DNA of 64,000 nt, from positions 1,550,149 through 1,614,148 of the forward strand of contig VZQC01006250.1 of NCBI GenBank assembly GCA_009823505.1, written 5' to 3'. The translations under genes and the position numbers were made by a program. This DNA is from Rhizomys pruinosus (lineage: Eukaryota; Chordata; Mammalia; Rodentia; Spalacidae). Positions within the stretch are counted from its first letter, which is position 1. Every line of letters begins with the position of its first letter. Positions 43,261 to 54,945 of this stretch are shown here, in pieces. The notes below the pieces were generated by a model. The model searched no databases and was not told where the DNA came from. It was given only the letters and a program-made list of their open reading frames with translations.

Positions 43261-44414
43261 TTTCACCAGGCCATTGAGGCAGGGGAAGGGGCTTCCTGGG
43301 ATCTTGGACAAAAGTCATATGGGCAACATGACATTGCTGTGGTTGCTCTTGAGTTACCACCCAAGAACAGTCAGAGACACTCTCAAGGAAAGGTCTGTTC
43401 CTTGACTGCTCTGTTTCCTGCTGCCTTCAGAAATTGGAAACTGTGGAGAGCTTCTTCTGATCCCTGGGCCTGAGCCACCTCCAAGTTCAGGGCTACCCTG
43501 CCTGTTCTTACGGGGTTTCATTTGTAACTCCTTATCCGGGATCTACCAGACCCACTCACAGAGGCCCTTTCCAACCAGATTCCTATCTAGGACTGTTAAC
43601 ACTATTGGATTGGCTCCATGTGCATCTCTTCTCAGTCCTTCTTCCACGTGGCTGGTGAAATAACATCTCCTCCTTCCTCTCTTCGGACAGGCAGACTTCT
43701 TTCCCAAGTCTTTGTTTCTTCTTATTGAGTAAAATTCCAGTGGGCACCATCTTATTCTACCTGCCCTTCCACATTATTGTTTTTCCTCAGTGGTAATGAC
43801 CAGAATAGAGTGTGAAAGGCCTATGAGAGGCAGTGGTATAGACTCACAGGGGATGATCTTATTTAGTTGTTTAGAGAGACAAATCAAGTGATGGACTTTC
43901 CTGTGCACAATGGTCTGAATGTGGGAACAAACTCTGAAGAGTTTAAAAGCATAAAAAAGGTACACAGAATGCAAGGGGGAGGTAAAAAGTGAATTGAAGG
44001 CAATATGCCTGATAAACTCTTTAATTATCTCAAAATTGCCTGATTACTAGCCCCTTCACAGGAGTAGAACCACCATGTCCACACTCTGGGTAGAGCCATT
44101 TGGGCAGATACACACTCCAGGAAGGGCCATCTGGGCAGGTCCATGCTCCAGGGAAAGCTATAAGTGAGAGGCACATTCTGGGGACAAGCAGGATGGGCAG
44201 CTACACAGGGAGTAGGCCCTCAAGTCTCTCAGAACAATCTTAGGACAAAAAGGATGGATGAGTTTGGAAAGTGCTAATTTAAAGCACAGATGAGCAAATG
44301 ACACCATTATTGTCCGAGTGTTTACTCTTCTTATTGGAATCACAGGCCCTTGACATGTATGTATGCATGTGTGCATATATAGACACATATATGGACATGT
44401 AGTCTGTGTATCAT
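43261..44414. other. Unique sequence
   Basis: No element recognised. A degenerate direct repeat at about 44085-44155 (CATTTGGGCAG... / CATCTGGGCAG...CTCCAGG) is the only local structure. Confidence 0.4.
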
Positions 44415-44429
44415 AAGAACATTTTGTGT

Positions 44430-44685
44430 TAAAGAAAGATGACATCATGAACTTTACAGGAAAATGGTTGGAGCTAGAAGATATCATGCTGGTGAAGTAA
44501 CACAGTCCCAGAAAAACAAACGACTAATGGTATTCCTCATCTGTGGATGTTAGCACCAATTACCTAATTGTATAGCAAACTGAGCAACGTTAGTGTGATC
44601 TGAAAACAACTGTGCTCTTATATTATGGAATCCCTTAAAAATAAACAAATAAAGAAAAAACAAAAATAAATAAATAAACAATAAA
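44430..44685 (+). mobile_element. 5'-truncated L1 3' end with 15-bp TSD
   Basis: Starts in ORF2 C-terminus ('aaagaaagatgacatcatgaac'), then 'ggtattcctcatctgtggatg' and an A-rich tail. TSD AAGAACATTTTGTGT (44415-44429) and AAGAACATTTTATGT (44686-44700). A textbook truncated L1 insertion. Confidence 0.93.
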
Positions 44686-44700
44686 AAGAACATTTTATGT

Positions 44701-45104
44701 ATATATTAGAGCATAAAGACTGATTCTACTGACTCAGTGAACACACAGAATCTAAATCTAATGGTGAGGTTTTCAAACAGTATTTGTTCTACCTTAATAA
44801 ACTTCCAGGCATTAACATTTATGTCTGAATATACATAGCAAGCCAGATAGTACAATAACCTTTTAATGTTGCTTATGACAAGTGCACATAACATACATCA
44901 ACAAGGAATCAATGTTGAGAGGCAATCCAATGAATTGATTATTGATCAGCAACTTTTAGCATCCCATTAGAAAGAGTGGCCCACCACAACTTTAATATCC
45001 ATGTATACATTCCACATTCTTACATGACACAAAGTCCAGCAGCTATGCAAAGACTGTCCCCATATACAGGAAGAGTCTTTAAAGTTTTGTCTTTTGAATT
45101 TACT
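44701..45104. other. Unique AT-rich sequence
   Basis: Nothing recognised. Confidence 0.4.
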
Positions 45105-45243
45105 TTCTTTGTGTGTAGGGGTCTCTCTGTAATCCCAGCTGGGCTGGAACTCTCTATGTAGACCAGGCTGATCTGGATCTCACACAGCTCTGCCTGCCTC
45201 TGCCTCCTGAGTGCTGGAATTAAAGTTATGCCACCATGCCTAG
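45105..45243 (-). mobile_element. Old B1 SINE
   Basis: 'gtctctctgtaatcccagctgggctggaactc', 'gtagaccaggctg', 'ctgcctctgcctcctgagtgctgg' and 'gccaccatgcctagc'. Confidence 0.88.
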
Positions 45244-45418
45244 CTAAAATTAATTTGAAAACTGTTTAGTGCAAAGCCACTTAGAAATTTCTCTGAGCAA
45301 CCAAAAAAATTACATTTTAGTAATTTAGCTACCCCTTAAATGTAAAGCATTAGCCATTTCTCTTCCTGGTAAGATTTAATGATTTATTAGATAAAGAGTA
45401 ATATAAAAACTTATCCAA

Positions 45419-45570
45419 GCCAGGCATGGTAGCACACGCCTTTAATCCTAGCACTCAGAAGGCAGAGTCAGGCAGATCTCCATAAGTTCAGGGCCAGCCT
45501 GGTCTACAAAGCAAGTTCCAGGCCAGCTGGGGCTACAGGGAGACCCTAACTAAAAAATACCAAAAAAAAC
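45419..45570 (+). mobile_element. B1 SINE
   Basis: AGCCAGGCATGGTAGCACAC to 'gggagaccctaactaaaaaa'. Flanks ACTTATCCAA / CCTTATCCAA (45409-45418, 45571-45580) are a likely TSD. Confidence 0.93.
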
Positions 45571-45580
45571 CCTTATCCAA

Positions 45581-46189
45581 ATCTGAATGTTATTTTATAT
45601 AAAGATTGACCTTTTCTGTAATTTTATCATGACAGAGCAATTTATACCAAATAGACTCAAAAATCTTAAACATGTGCATCTGTGATTTTACATAAACATC
45701 ATTCTTAATAAAATTTCATATAAATATACGGAGATACATACACCTTTCATAAATCTATATATAAAATGTGGGTTTTGTCCTCATAAAAACCAAAAACTAA
45801 AAAGTTAAGATAGTAACAGTATTTCAGTGTGATTATTTTGTAGCTTAAATACCTAATGAATTGTGCTTATACAAATTATAAACTCTGGAGTATTAATGGA
45901 CAAACACAACCTTTAGTCATCTTAAAGTTCTATGACCTAAACTCTGTTTCTTTCAAGCCATCAGGGCTTCTACTAAGTGAAACTCTACTTTGGGCGGTAT
46001 TTATTGTCAAACCCTTACTGTACTTACATTTGCAATTCATTCTCTTTGTGCCCCCTTTTTTTTCTCAGTTCCAGGGGGATTTCATCTACATTTCAGTCAG
46101 GACTGGGGCAATAATTCTGGAGACAAAAACAAGACTAGTTTAGACAGCAGAGGAAAATGAAAAAAAAAAGAAAACAGGGAGAAGGAAAG
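45581..46189. other. Unique AT-rich sequence
   Basis: No element recognised. A 95-codon frame (45856-46143) has no domain that I recognise. Confidence 0.4.
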
Positions 46190-46332
46190 GGGGGGAAGCC
46201 CTCTATTTATTAACCCTATCATTACAGCCTGAGAATTACTTCCATAAAATAGAAAGGGAATGAAGGCTTCCTAAACTCTTTTTATGAAGCCAGTATTACC
46301 TTGATACCAAAACCAGATAAAGACACACACCA

Positions 46333-46382
<50 letters not shown>

Positions 46383-46675
46383 TTATTGATGCAAAAGTTC
46401 ACAACTAAATACAGGTAAACTAAATTCAACTCATATCAAAAAGATAATTCATCATGACTAAATTCATTTCATTCCAGAGATACAGGAATAGTTCAAGGTT
46501 TAGAAATCAATAAATATTATCCATCACATAAATAGACTCATAGAAACAAACCACATAATTCTCTCATTAGAGGCATAAAAAGGCCTTTGACAAAGTCCAA
46601 CATCCCTTGAAAGTCATGAAAAGGGTAGGAATTGAGGGAGCATACCTCAACATAATAAAGGCTGTACACAACAAA
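46190..46675 (+). pseudogene. L1 ORF2 reverse-transcriptase fragment
   Basis: 'tatgaagccagtattaccttgataccaaaacc', 'agaaattattgatgcaaaagt', 'catcatgac...ttcattccagagatacaggaatag', 'aaggcctttgacaaagtccaacatcc' is the RT palm-region order. It contains a (CA)n tract at 46321-46379 and is interrupted by an ERV at 46676, resuming at 48206. Confidence 0.85.
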
Positions 46676-48205
46676 CCTTGGGGGAAGATCCAGTTTGAAC
46701 GAGGGGCTAGTTTTCAGCTAATATTCCTCAGGGTACAATGTGTAAGTCAAGGGGTTCCTCTGACCCCACCCTAAGTGGAAACAACTTGTGGCCCTGGCAC
46801 ATGATGCTAGGCAGGGCAGCAGCATACAGGACCATGAGACTGGGATCTGCGATTGGCTCTGAGAGATGACATCATTTTGCTCATAAAAATGACTCTCAGC
46901 ATGTAATAAAGTGAATTCTCCATTACCATCATCAAAGAATTCCCAGATCGTTATTTTGAGGATATACAGGCTGGATCAGGCCTGGATTTTGAGTGTGGAG
47001 GATAGTGAGTTAGATGGGGATCAAGGCTGGTCATCCTAATCCAGACACAGTCAGGCCAGCCGCCATGCCTGAAATAAACCCAACTTCCTTTTTATCAGAG
47101 TTCTGACTCTCTCTCTTCCCTGTGCCAAGTATCCCCTCAAAATGAACCTAACAGCTGGTGCTGTAAACCTGGCTGAGGGTCAAGACTGTGGCTGCCTCGG
47201 GCTCTGATCAGACCAGCTGCCAGGTATAGACTCTGCACCACCATGGATTTGACTTTGTACAAAGATAATGTGGCTCAAAAGAAACTAGGTTCTATCTCCC
47301 TGAACCAGTTGCAGTCAGTCCAGAAGGAGACAGTTTGGATAGACTTGGTAATCCCTATCAACTTATTTCCTATATACCAACAAATACAAATGAATCCCTG
47401 CTGACAATGGGGACACCCAGGTGTAAAGCATCTCACCCTCTTGTGTCATTAACCCCCTCTTCATTGTCCCCCCATCAGCTCAAAGCAGCTAGAATGAAAA
47501 ATGTTACCGCCTATCCCTATGACACAAAAGGGTGGAATGTAAGGTTGTAAGCCCACCTAAGTCGGGGATTTTCCTGGAAGCCAACTGAGGTTCCAAGAAA
47601 GTTGCTGCAATCAGGCTCTTACTGCTACCAGCCACAAGCCTCGGTTTATCTCAAGATGCTTCTACTGATACCAGCCACAGATCCACCTACAGCCTAATCC
47701 CTCATCTCCTCACCCCCACCTCCTTGTAAACTCACTTCCTGTGTGCCTGGGGATAAAACTGCCATTCTGGGAACATTCTAACACTGGTCATTCTAATCTC
47801 AAAACAGGCAGGCTAACCTTCATGCCTGAAAGAAAGCCAACTTCTTTTTCATTGGTGAAAAAAAAGGGAGATCAGTCGGATCGCTAACCTGGTAAACTAG
47901 TGTGGGGTTGGACAGGGATTAATCAAATCACCAACCTTTGGAGTGGATTGGGAATGAGCGTAGGCTGAAGATCGGCCATCAGCCATCAGCCGGAAATTCC
48001 TGTCCAAAGGCCCCAGTTTCTGGGCAGGAGGGATAGCATGGCCAGATGGGAAGCATTCCACATCCCAGGCTAAGGACCTTAGAGGGACAGTAGTCACTCA
48101 AGTCTGGTTACAAAAGTGACCAAATGACCTCTGTGTCAAGGGGTCAGTCCCCCAGCCACTGTTTCCCTTCCCCTAGCAGGACTGTGCTATACCTGCTTGT
48201 AGCAA
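46676..48205 (+). mobile_element. Endogenous retrovirus mosaic inserted in L1
   Basis: The left part looks like an LTR ending 'gaacctaaca' (about 47150), followed by a primer-site-like TGGTGCTGTAAACCTGG (47156-47172). A short leader and a 33-codon frame from 47243 follow, with no domain seen. At about 47527-47537 AAAAGGGTGGAA is polypurine-like, immediately before a second LTR starting TGTAAGGTTGTAAGCCC. Both LTRs share a 'catgcctgaaa(t/g)aaa.ccaacttc' R-U5 block (47066, 47821), but their U3 parts differ. 47870-48205 is unassigned ERV-like or flank sequence. gag-pol-env are essentially gone. Confidence 0.6.
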
Positions 48206-49912
48206 GAGAAGGTTCCTACAAAACTATGGCCAACATCATACTAAGTGGAGAACTGAAAGCCTTTCCAGTAAGATTGGAGAAAAAGACAAGGATGTCTATT
48301 CTTTCTTCATCTATTCAATATACTACTAAAATCTTAGCTAGAGCAATCTCTAGATTTCTTAGATAAGAGAAAGGAATAAAAGGAACACAAACAGGAAATG
48401 AAGAAGTTAACGCATTCCTATCTGAAAATTATCTGATTTTATACATGAAACTCTAAAGAATCCACCCCCAAAATTTTAGAACTGATAAATACTTTCAGTA
48501 AAGTGGTAGGATACACTAACCCACAAAAATCAGTAGCATTCTTCTATGCCAATGACAAACGTACTGAAAAAGAAACCAGAGCCAGGTGTGATGGCGTACA
48601 CCTTTAGTCCTAGCACTCAGAAGGCAGAGGCAGGTGGATCTTTGTAAGTTCAAGGCCAGCCTGGTCTACAGAGTGAGTTCCAGGACAGCTGGGGCTACAG
48701 GGAGAACCTGTCTCCAAAAGACGGAAAAAAAAAAAAAGAAATCAGAAAAATAATTCCATTTGCAACAGATACACGCAAAAATAAATAAAATACCAGACAA
48801 TAAATCTAACCAAGGAAACAAAAGACCTCTACAGTGAAGACATTGAGGAAAGAAACTGAAGAAGATATTAGATGGAAAGACATCCCATGCTCATCAATTG
48901 GCAAGATTAGTATTATGAAAATGGCCATCCTCCCAAAAGCACTCTATAGAGTAAATGCAATCCCAAACAAAATACCAAGATCTTTTTTCACAGACATCAA
49001 AAAACACAATCTCAATTATTATATGGAAGCACAAAAGACCAAAGACAGCAAAAGCAATCCTGAACAAGAATATTGTGGGAAGTATCAACATATCTGATTT
49101 TAAATTATACTACAGAGCCATAAAAACAGACAGATAAAGCAATGGAACAGATAGAGGACCTAGATATAACTCCACTAACTATAACTACCTGATCTTTGAC
49201 AAAGATATCAAAAATATACATTGGAGAAAAGACAAGCATCTTCAAAAACTGCTTTTGAGAAACCTGGATTTCAACATAAAGAAAAATAAAAATAGGTACT
49301 TGACTCTTACTGTGTACAAATCTCAAATCCAAATGGAACAAGGACCTCAAAATAAGACCAGATACCCTGAAACTGCTAGAGGATGATGCAGGGAGTAAAA
49401 AAAAACTCAAAAAATAAAAATAAAAAACAACAATTTTTTTTTAATGTTCACTATCATTAGCCAACAGGGAAATGTAAACTAAACTTATGTTAAGATTCCA
49501 TCTCACCCCAGTCAGAATGGCCACCACAGGAAGACAAATCACAACAAATGCTGGTGTGGTGGTAGGAAAGATAACATTTATACACTGTTGATCAGAGTGT
49601 ACACTAGTGCAGGCACTCTGGAAATCAGTCTGGAGGTTTCTCAAAAAGCTAGAAATAAATCTACCACATAATAGATACTCTGTTACTCCTGAACTATAGA
49701 TCTGCCTATAGAGATACAGGCACATCAATATCCATCACTGCTCTATTTACAATACCAAGGAGATGGAATCAAACTGGATGTCCATCAACTGAGAAATGGA
49801 TAACAGAAATGTGGTACATATAAACACTGGAATATTACTAAGCTGTAAATAAAAAGGAAATCATGAAATTTTCAGGTAAGTGGATAGAAACAGAAAAATT
49901 ATACTGAGGCAA
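48206..49912 (+). pseudogene. L1 ORF2 continuation to its 3' part
   Basis: Resumes at 'ctacaaaactatggccaacatc' and passes an RT-type 'gtagcattcttctatgccaatgac' region, 'atcccatgctcatcaattggcaag', 'atggaacagatagaggacc', 'actctggaaatcagtctggag' and 'gaatattactaagctgtaaa'. Many stops. A B1 lies at 48581. It ends where another L1's 5' monomers begin (49913). Confidence 0.88.
48581..48734 (+). mobile_element. B1 SINE in L1
   Basis: GCCAGGTGTGATGGCGTACA to 'acctgtctccaaaag' plus an A tail. Flanks AAAAGAAACCAGA / AAAAGAAATCAGA form a one-mismatch TSD. Confidence 0.95.
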
Positions 49913-50429
49913 CATGGGTGGAGTTAGACACACACACAGCACAACACCACCATGCGCCCAGCTCATGGTGTGTGCAGACTTCACCTGCATCCTGCACAAC
50001 AACAGCTTGCAAAAGACCAGGTGAGCCCTGCCTGACTGGGTGCTTTGGTCATGCCCAGTGGAGGTTTGGTTTTGCCTGGGGTCCTTCCCACCTTAAGGTC
50101 CCAGTGTGCCACATGAGTGGAGTTAGACATGCACACAGCACAATACCAGCCTGTGCCCAGCATGTGGCATGACTTGGCCAATAGGATAGCAACCCCCCCC
50201 ACCCCGTTGCCCCACTCAGCCTCAGGGAGCAGTGGTGCGGAGGATCTAGCAGGCACAGTATTAGTATTTACAGTCTGTGCAGCCAATGTTGACGTGCGAG
50301 AATCCAAAGAAACAAATAAACAAACAAATCCAAATGCCAAAGACACAAGTAAAAAAACAACATAGGAAAAGCTCATAATAAATCCACATCGAACTCTACA
50401 ACGAGATCTCCCTGGAAGGAAACCAAGAC
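49913..50429 (+). promoter_or_regulatory. L1 5' UTR with two ~200-bp promoter-type monomers
   Basis: Two direct repeats about 202 bp apart start with GTGGAGTTAGACA(C/T)(A/G)CACACAG (49914 and 50116) and continue with 'cccagc.catg.tgtg'. A unique leader follows to the ORF1 ATG at 50430. Tandem ~200-bp monomers at the 5' end are the internal promoter architecture of murine L1 families, so this is probably the L1 promoter region of the adjoining copy. The first monomer may itself be partial. Confidence 0.72.
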
Positions 50430-51374
50430 ATGGACTTTAGAAGAACAATTGTGGACATATTTTAAGAAATTAGAGAATTAAGGGAAGAGAATGAAAAACT
50501 CAAGAAGTACCAAGAAGGTGATAAGGACAAACATTGGAAAGAACTAAGGAGAGAGATTGAAAAACTCAAGAAGGACCTAGAGGGAGATAATGACAAATGT
50601 TGGAAAGAACTAGAGGGTGAAAATGACAAACTCTGGAAGGAAGTGGAATCACTGAAAAGATCCCAGGCAGAAATGAAAAAAGAAAATGACCAACAAACCA
50701 AGGAGCTACAAGATGAGAATGACAGTCTCCAGAAGGAAGTGGAAATACTAAAGAAATCACAGGATGAAATGAAAAGGGAAATTGAACATTCATCCAATCA
50801 ACAGAAAAGGATGGGAAAAAGTCTCAGAAGCAGAATGGAAGAAACAGAAAAAAGAATATCAGATCTGCAGGATAACATGGACCAACTAGAATGCTCAAGT
50901 AAAGATTATGAAAAAATTTTAAAAACACAATAATGGATCAACCAGGAAATGTGGGACACTATGAAAAGTCCAAACCTCCACATCATAGGGAGAGAGGAAG
51001 AAGAATCCCAAGACAACACTATTGACCAGACCTTCAACAGGATAGTAGAAGAAAATTTCCCCAAACTGAAAAAAGACAAACTGATACAAATAAAAGAACC
51101 ACATAGAACACCTAACAGACAGGACCAGAAAAGAAATTCTCTGTGCCATATAATTGTTAAAACAATGGATGCTCAAAACAAAGACAAAATACTGAAAGCC
51201 ACAAGAGAAAAACAGCAAGTTACATATGAGGGGAAACCCATCAGAATCACAGCTGACTTCTCAGTGCAAACTATGAAAGCTAGTAGAATGTGGACCAAAG
51301 TATTCCCAGTACTAAATGACTTTAGATGCCAATCCAGATTACTATACCCAGAAAAAAAAGTCAATTATATTTGA
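50430..51374 (+). pseudogene. L1 ORF1 (ORF1p), single frame with two stops
   Basis: Starts ATG GAC TTT at 50430. In-frame TAA codons lie at 50463-50465 and 50931-50933; otherwise one frame stays open to 51374, about 315 codons. The N-terminal part is a long Lys/Glu coiled coil built of repeated heptads (ENEKLKK, EIEKLKKDLE, ENDKLWKEVE, LQKEVEILKK), then EKRISDLQDN. The RNA-binding domain follows (NLHIIGREEEE, EENFPKLKKD, PHRTPNRQDQKR) and then the C-terminal domain (KPIRITADFS, CQSRLLYPEK). ORF1p is the trimeric RNA chaperone of the L1 RNP. Domain order and length resemble rodent ORF1p. Confidence 0.93.
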
Positions 51375-52085
51375 AGGAGAAAGAAGAATCTTTCATGATA
51401 TGAACAAGATGAAAGAATACATGTCTAAGAAACCAACACTTCAGAAAATCCTCAAAGCAATCCAAAGAACAGAGGAAAGAAGCAACTAACCCCAAGCAAT
51501 TGAAGAGATAAATCAACAAAAGCATAACAGAGTAAATACAAACCTAGACTAAGAATACAAACAAAAAATAAGGTAAAAGGAAGCAACACAGATCTTTCAA
51601 TAATAACTTTAAATACTAATGGTCTCAACTCCCCAATCAAAAGGCATAGACTGGGAGAATAGATTAGGAAACTGAATCCTTCTATATGCTGTTCTCAAGA
51701 AACCCATCTCACCCTCAAGGACAGATACCACCTTAAAGTGAAAGGATGGAAAAAAATATTCCAAGCAATGGTACCAAGAAACAAGCCAGAGTCACTAGTC
51801 TAATATAAGAAAAAATAGATCTCAAAGTAAAATTAATCAGAAGAGACAAAGAGGGCCATTACATCCTTATCAAAGGAATGATGAACCATGAAGACTTCAC
51901 AGTCCTTAATGTCTATGCACCAAACTCTGGTGCACCTAACTATAAGCACTACTCTGCAGGACCTCAAGACACAGATTAATCCTAACACACTAATAGTGGG
52001 GGACTTCAGCACCCCACTGAGCCCCTTGGATAGATCAATGGGACAAAAAACAGGGAGACATCAGAACTGAACAATAATATATAAT
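51375..52085 (+). pseudogene. L1 inter-ORF region and ORF2 endonuclease N-terminus
   Basis: Linker with 'gatatgaacaagatgaaagaat', then ORF2 start-like text near 51600 ('ttaaatactaatggtctcaactccccaatcaaaaggc'), 'ctcaagaaacccatctcacc', 'aactctggtgcacc', 'gggggacttcagcaccccactgagc': APE-type endonuclease. Cut off at about 52085 by an LTR element. Confidence 0.85.
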
Positions 52086-52361
52086 AGTTATTCAACGTGG
52101 ACTCCTGTGTTGTTCCCTTTTTAGTGTCACTGACGTCAGTGTTGTCCGTTGTTCATATTAGGTTATTAGATACTGATGGTCACCGGAAGGTTCTTCTCAA
52201 GGACATATCCCACCTACTCTAAGATATAATGCTTTGCTCTTGACATAGATACTTATAATCATGTTGGTGGAATTATGACCCTGCCATTGTTTGCAATTGA
52301 CATTAAGCATAACATAAGGAGAGCTAATTTATTGGGTGTCAAGATTGACAAGGGGTGGACT
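52086..52361 (+). mobile_element. 3' part of an LTR-element internal region
   Basis: Ends with TTGACAAGGGGTGGACT immediately before an LTR. The same TTGACAAGGGGT motif precedes the 3' LTR at 17124, suggesting a shared ERVL-type polypurine region. No coding similarity. Confidence 0.55.
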
Positions 52362-52819
52362 TGTGATGGTTAAACCTGGGTGTCAACTTGACTGGACTAA
52401 AGGAACAAATAAGAGAAAAAGGGTCTCTGATTGGACCACCTCAACCTTCCGGATGGCCCACCCAAATGTGGGCTTACCTTCTGCCGCCGCAAGCAGTATT
52501 TAAGGCCATGGCAGCGGGAGCTGGTCCCTTTTTCTCCTGGCTTGCTTCCTCTCATCTGGTGAGTTTTTGTCTTGCTGCTGTGATCACACCTTTGGATCCC
52601 AGCAGTGTACTGAGACCGGCAGATCTCCTGGAATCCATTCGGAGCCTTCAGCACTAGACGGGACTACTGAGACATCCAGACGTGCAGACTGAGCAGTTCC
52701 CTGATTCCCAGCCTCTCCAGTCACGCTACTGTTGAGCTCTTCACGTGAGCCAATTCATAAATTGTATATAGTTAATATTCGTCCTGTTGCTTCTGTTCTT
52801 TAGAGAACCCTGAAATACA
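52362..52819 (+). mobile_element. ERVL-type LTR
   Basis: TGTGATGGTTAAACCTGGGT start with 'gtcaacttgactgga', and end 'gagaaccctgaaataca' (TG...CA). The edge sequences are those of a widespread mammalian ERVL-type LTR ('tgttatggttaaat...gtcaacttgactgg...gagaaccctgactaataca'). Confidence 0.7.
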
Positions 52820-53018
52820 GTATCTATGCACTATTTTAGAGTAAGTATATAATGAAAAAAGGGAAAAAGTGAATCTTTGACAGATGATTTGGAAATAACA
52901 CACAGTTTTGTTTTCAGATGACATAATGGTAGTATAGGGTGACACACACACACATACATATATATATAACTATAAAGATATATGATATAGCATTAGTGAA
53001 GCAATACAAATTGGAAGG
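52820..53018. other. Unassigned AT-rich sequence left of a gap
   Basis: Includes CA/TA dinucleotides at about 52943-52975. It stops at N 53019. Confidence 0.4.
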
Positions 53019-53019
53019 N
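53019..53019. other. Assembly gap (single N)
   Basis: Ambiguous base with L1 endonuclease-region sequence beginning immediately to the right. Confidence 0.95.
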
Positions 53020-53280
53020 CACAATACAACAAATAGACCTAACAGACATCTACACAAATATTCCACCAAACACCAAGGAATTACTTTCACTCACACCCTC
53101 TGACAGCAAACATTCTCCCAAATCAACACACATACTGTGGACAAACAACGAAGAACCTCACAAAATGACAAAAGAAGAAATTAATTCCATGCATTCTACT
53201 ATCAGAAAACACAGTGCAATATAAGCTCACCATATAAAATCACCAGAATAAGTCAAACTAGCTAAAAGAACACATGGAGA
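53020..53280 (+). pseudogene. L1 ORF2 endonuclease-region fragment
   Basis: 'caacaaatagacctaacagacatctacac', 'cattctcccaaatcaacacacatactgtgg' and 'gaacacatggaga' correspond to the ORF2 endonuclease C-terminal part. It probably belongs to the L1 at 49913-52085. Confidence 0.75.
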
Positions 53281-53582
53281 CTGGATTAGTCCAACTTTTC
53301 TGTGTACTGCTGTGATAAAAACCACCATGAGCAGGAATAAAAAAGGAAGAGTTTATTTGAGCTTATATGATCGGTTCCAGGGATCAAGAGTCCATTGTGG
53401 CAGGAGCATGGTGGCCGGGGCTGGAAGCAGCAAAAAAACAGAAGGGGTCACCCAATTGTGCCACAAGTGAAAAGCACATGGAAGATGAGAGACGAGAGAG
53501 AGATAGAGAGAGAGAGAGAGTAGAGAGGAAGGAGAGAGAGCCTGGATAGCATGAGTGCTTATTAACTCACTCAAGGCAGCCC
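53281..53582 (-). mobile_element. LTR-B-like fragment with (GA)n
   Basis: Plus text 'attagtccaacttttctgtgtactgctgtgataaa' and 'aggaagagtttatttgagctt' parallels 61075-61145, the 3' end of LTR-B in reverse. A purine tract at 53488-53540 follows. Confidence 0.55.
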
Positions 53583-54945
53583 CAGACATACGCTATCTTC
53601 CTCCAGCAAAGGTGTAGGAAAAGTCTTTCTAAATCCGACAGCAGCTGCACAGGAAATAAGGTCAACGGTGGACAATGGGAATCTCATCAAACTCAAAGCT
53701 TCTGTACAGGGGAAAGAAACAATCAAGAGTGAAGAGAAACCCCACAGAGTGGGAGGAAACTTTACCATGAATACTCTGACAGAGCATTAATGTCAAGAAT
53801 ATAAACTAAAAAACAAAGAAGAAAAACAAATGACCTACTCAAAAGATGGAGTAAAAGAGCTGAAAACATTTCAGGAGTGAGTATAAAGATGGCTGAGAAA
53901 CACTTAAAAAGTGTTCAACATCATGAAAGTGAAGAGAAATGCCAAATTTAAAACCACTCTCACATAGATCTCCTCGACTCCACAAGAACTAGGCTAGAGA
54001 AGAAAACAAAAGAGGACAACGCTAGAAGGGGTTGATTGAGGGAAGGGGAACACTCATCCACCTCTGGTGGGAATGTAAAACTTGTACAACCATATGGAAA
54101 GCAATGTGGATTAACCTTAAAAAGAACAAATGAGCTACACCTGAGCCAGTATCCCATCCTGGAATATACCCAAAAGACTCATCCTACGGCAAAGATACAA
54201 TGCACATCCATGTTTAGTGCAGCTCTTGACAATAGCAAAGAGCTGGAAACCAACCCAAATCCCTCAACAAGGAGATGGATGCTACAAAACCACAGTCATA
54301 ACCTGAGTAACCCAATACACTCAATGAGCACATCCTGTATTGAGTCTCTAACAAGGCTGACACACAGCCCTCAACCGGTTGACAAATGTTCACAAGATGA
54401 TCAGACAGTAAAGAAAGTGGGCATTATGAACTTTACAGGTAATGGATGGAAGCTCAAAGCCATAATTATGTGAGTGAAGTAACTCAGTCCCAGAAAAACA
54501 ACACGGGCAAAGTGGTTTCCCGTCAATTGGTGAATGCCTAACAGACCAAAATCTCCCAGCTGAAGGAAGCCTAACAACAGTATTGTTAGAAATTACTCAG
54601 TTTTATCTGAAGCAACTTATCGCTGTTATAATGAGTTCTCAATGGGCTCTAAGAGATCCACCCCACTATTTTCATACTCTGTAATAATACTTATATGGTG
54701 GTAAGATATGTACTATATTTTGAGTAAAATAAAATTAAATGGAGGAAAATGTGAATTCCTAAGCGATACAAAAAAAGATTCAGAAAGATGCAGGATAAGT
54801 TATGGCCAGAATGCAGTGTTCTGGGGTGGGGTGAGAGGAAAGGAAAGGGAAATATACCTAATAACTGAATTGAAATATAATGAGGTCTGAAAGACAACAA
54901 AACATTAAAATAAGCACACAAAAATAAAAAAAAAGTGTTTGAGTT
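53583..54945 (+). pseudogene. L1 ORF2 C-terminus and 3' UTR
   Basis: 'acaatgggaatctcatcaaactcaaagcttctgta', 'cactcatccacctctggtgggaatgtaaaac', 'ggaatatacccaaaagactcatcc' are ORF2 C-terminal landmarks. From about 54500 it enters a 3' UTR with a G-rich box (54819-54850) and an A-rich end. Abundant single-base indels. Confidence 0.8.

Noticed and set aside
46324..46379. (CA)n as Z-DNA regulatory element
   Set aside because: Common microsatellite inside a dead L1; no supporting context.
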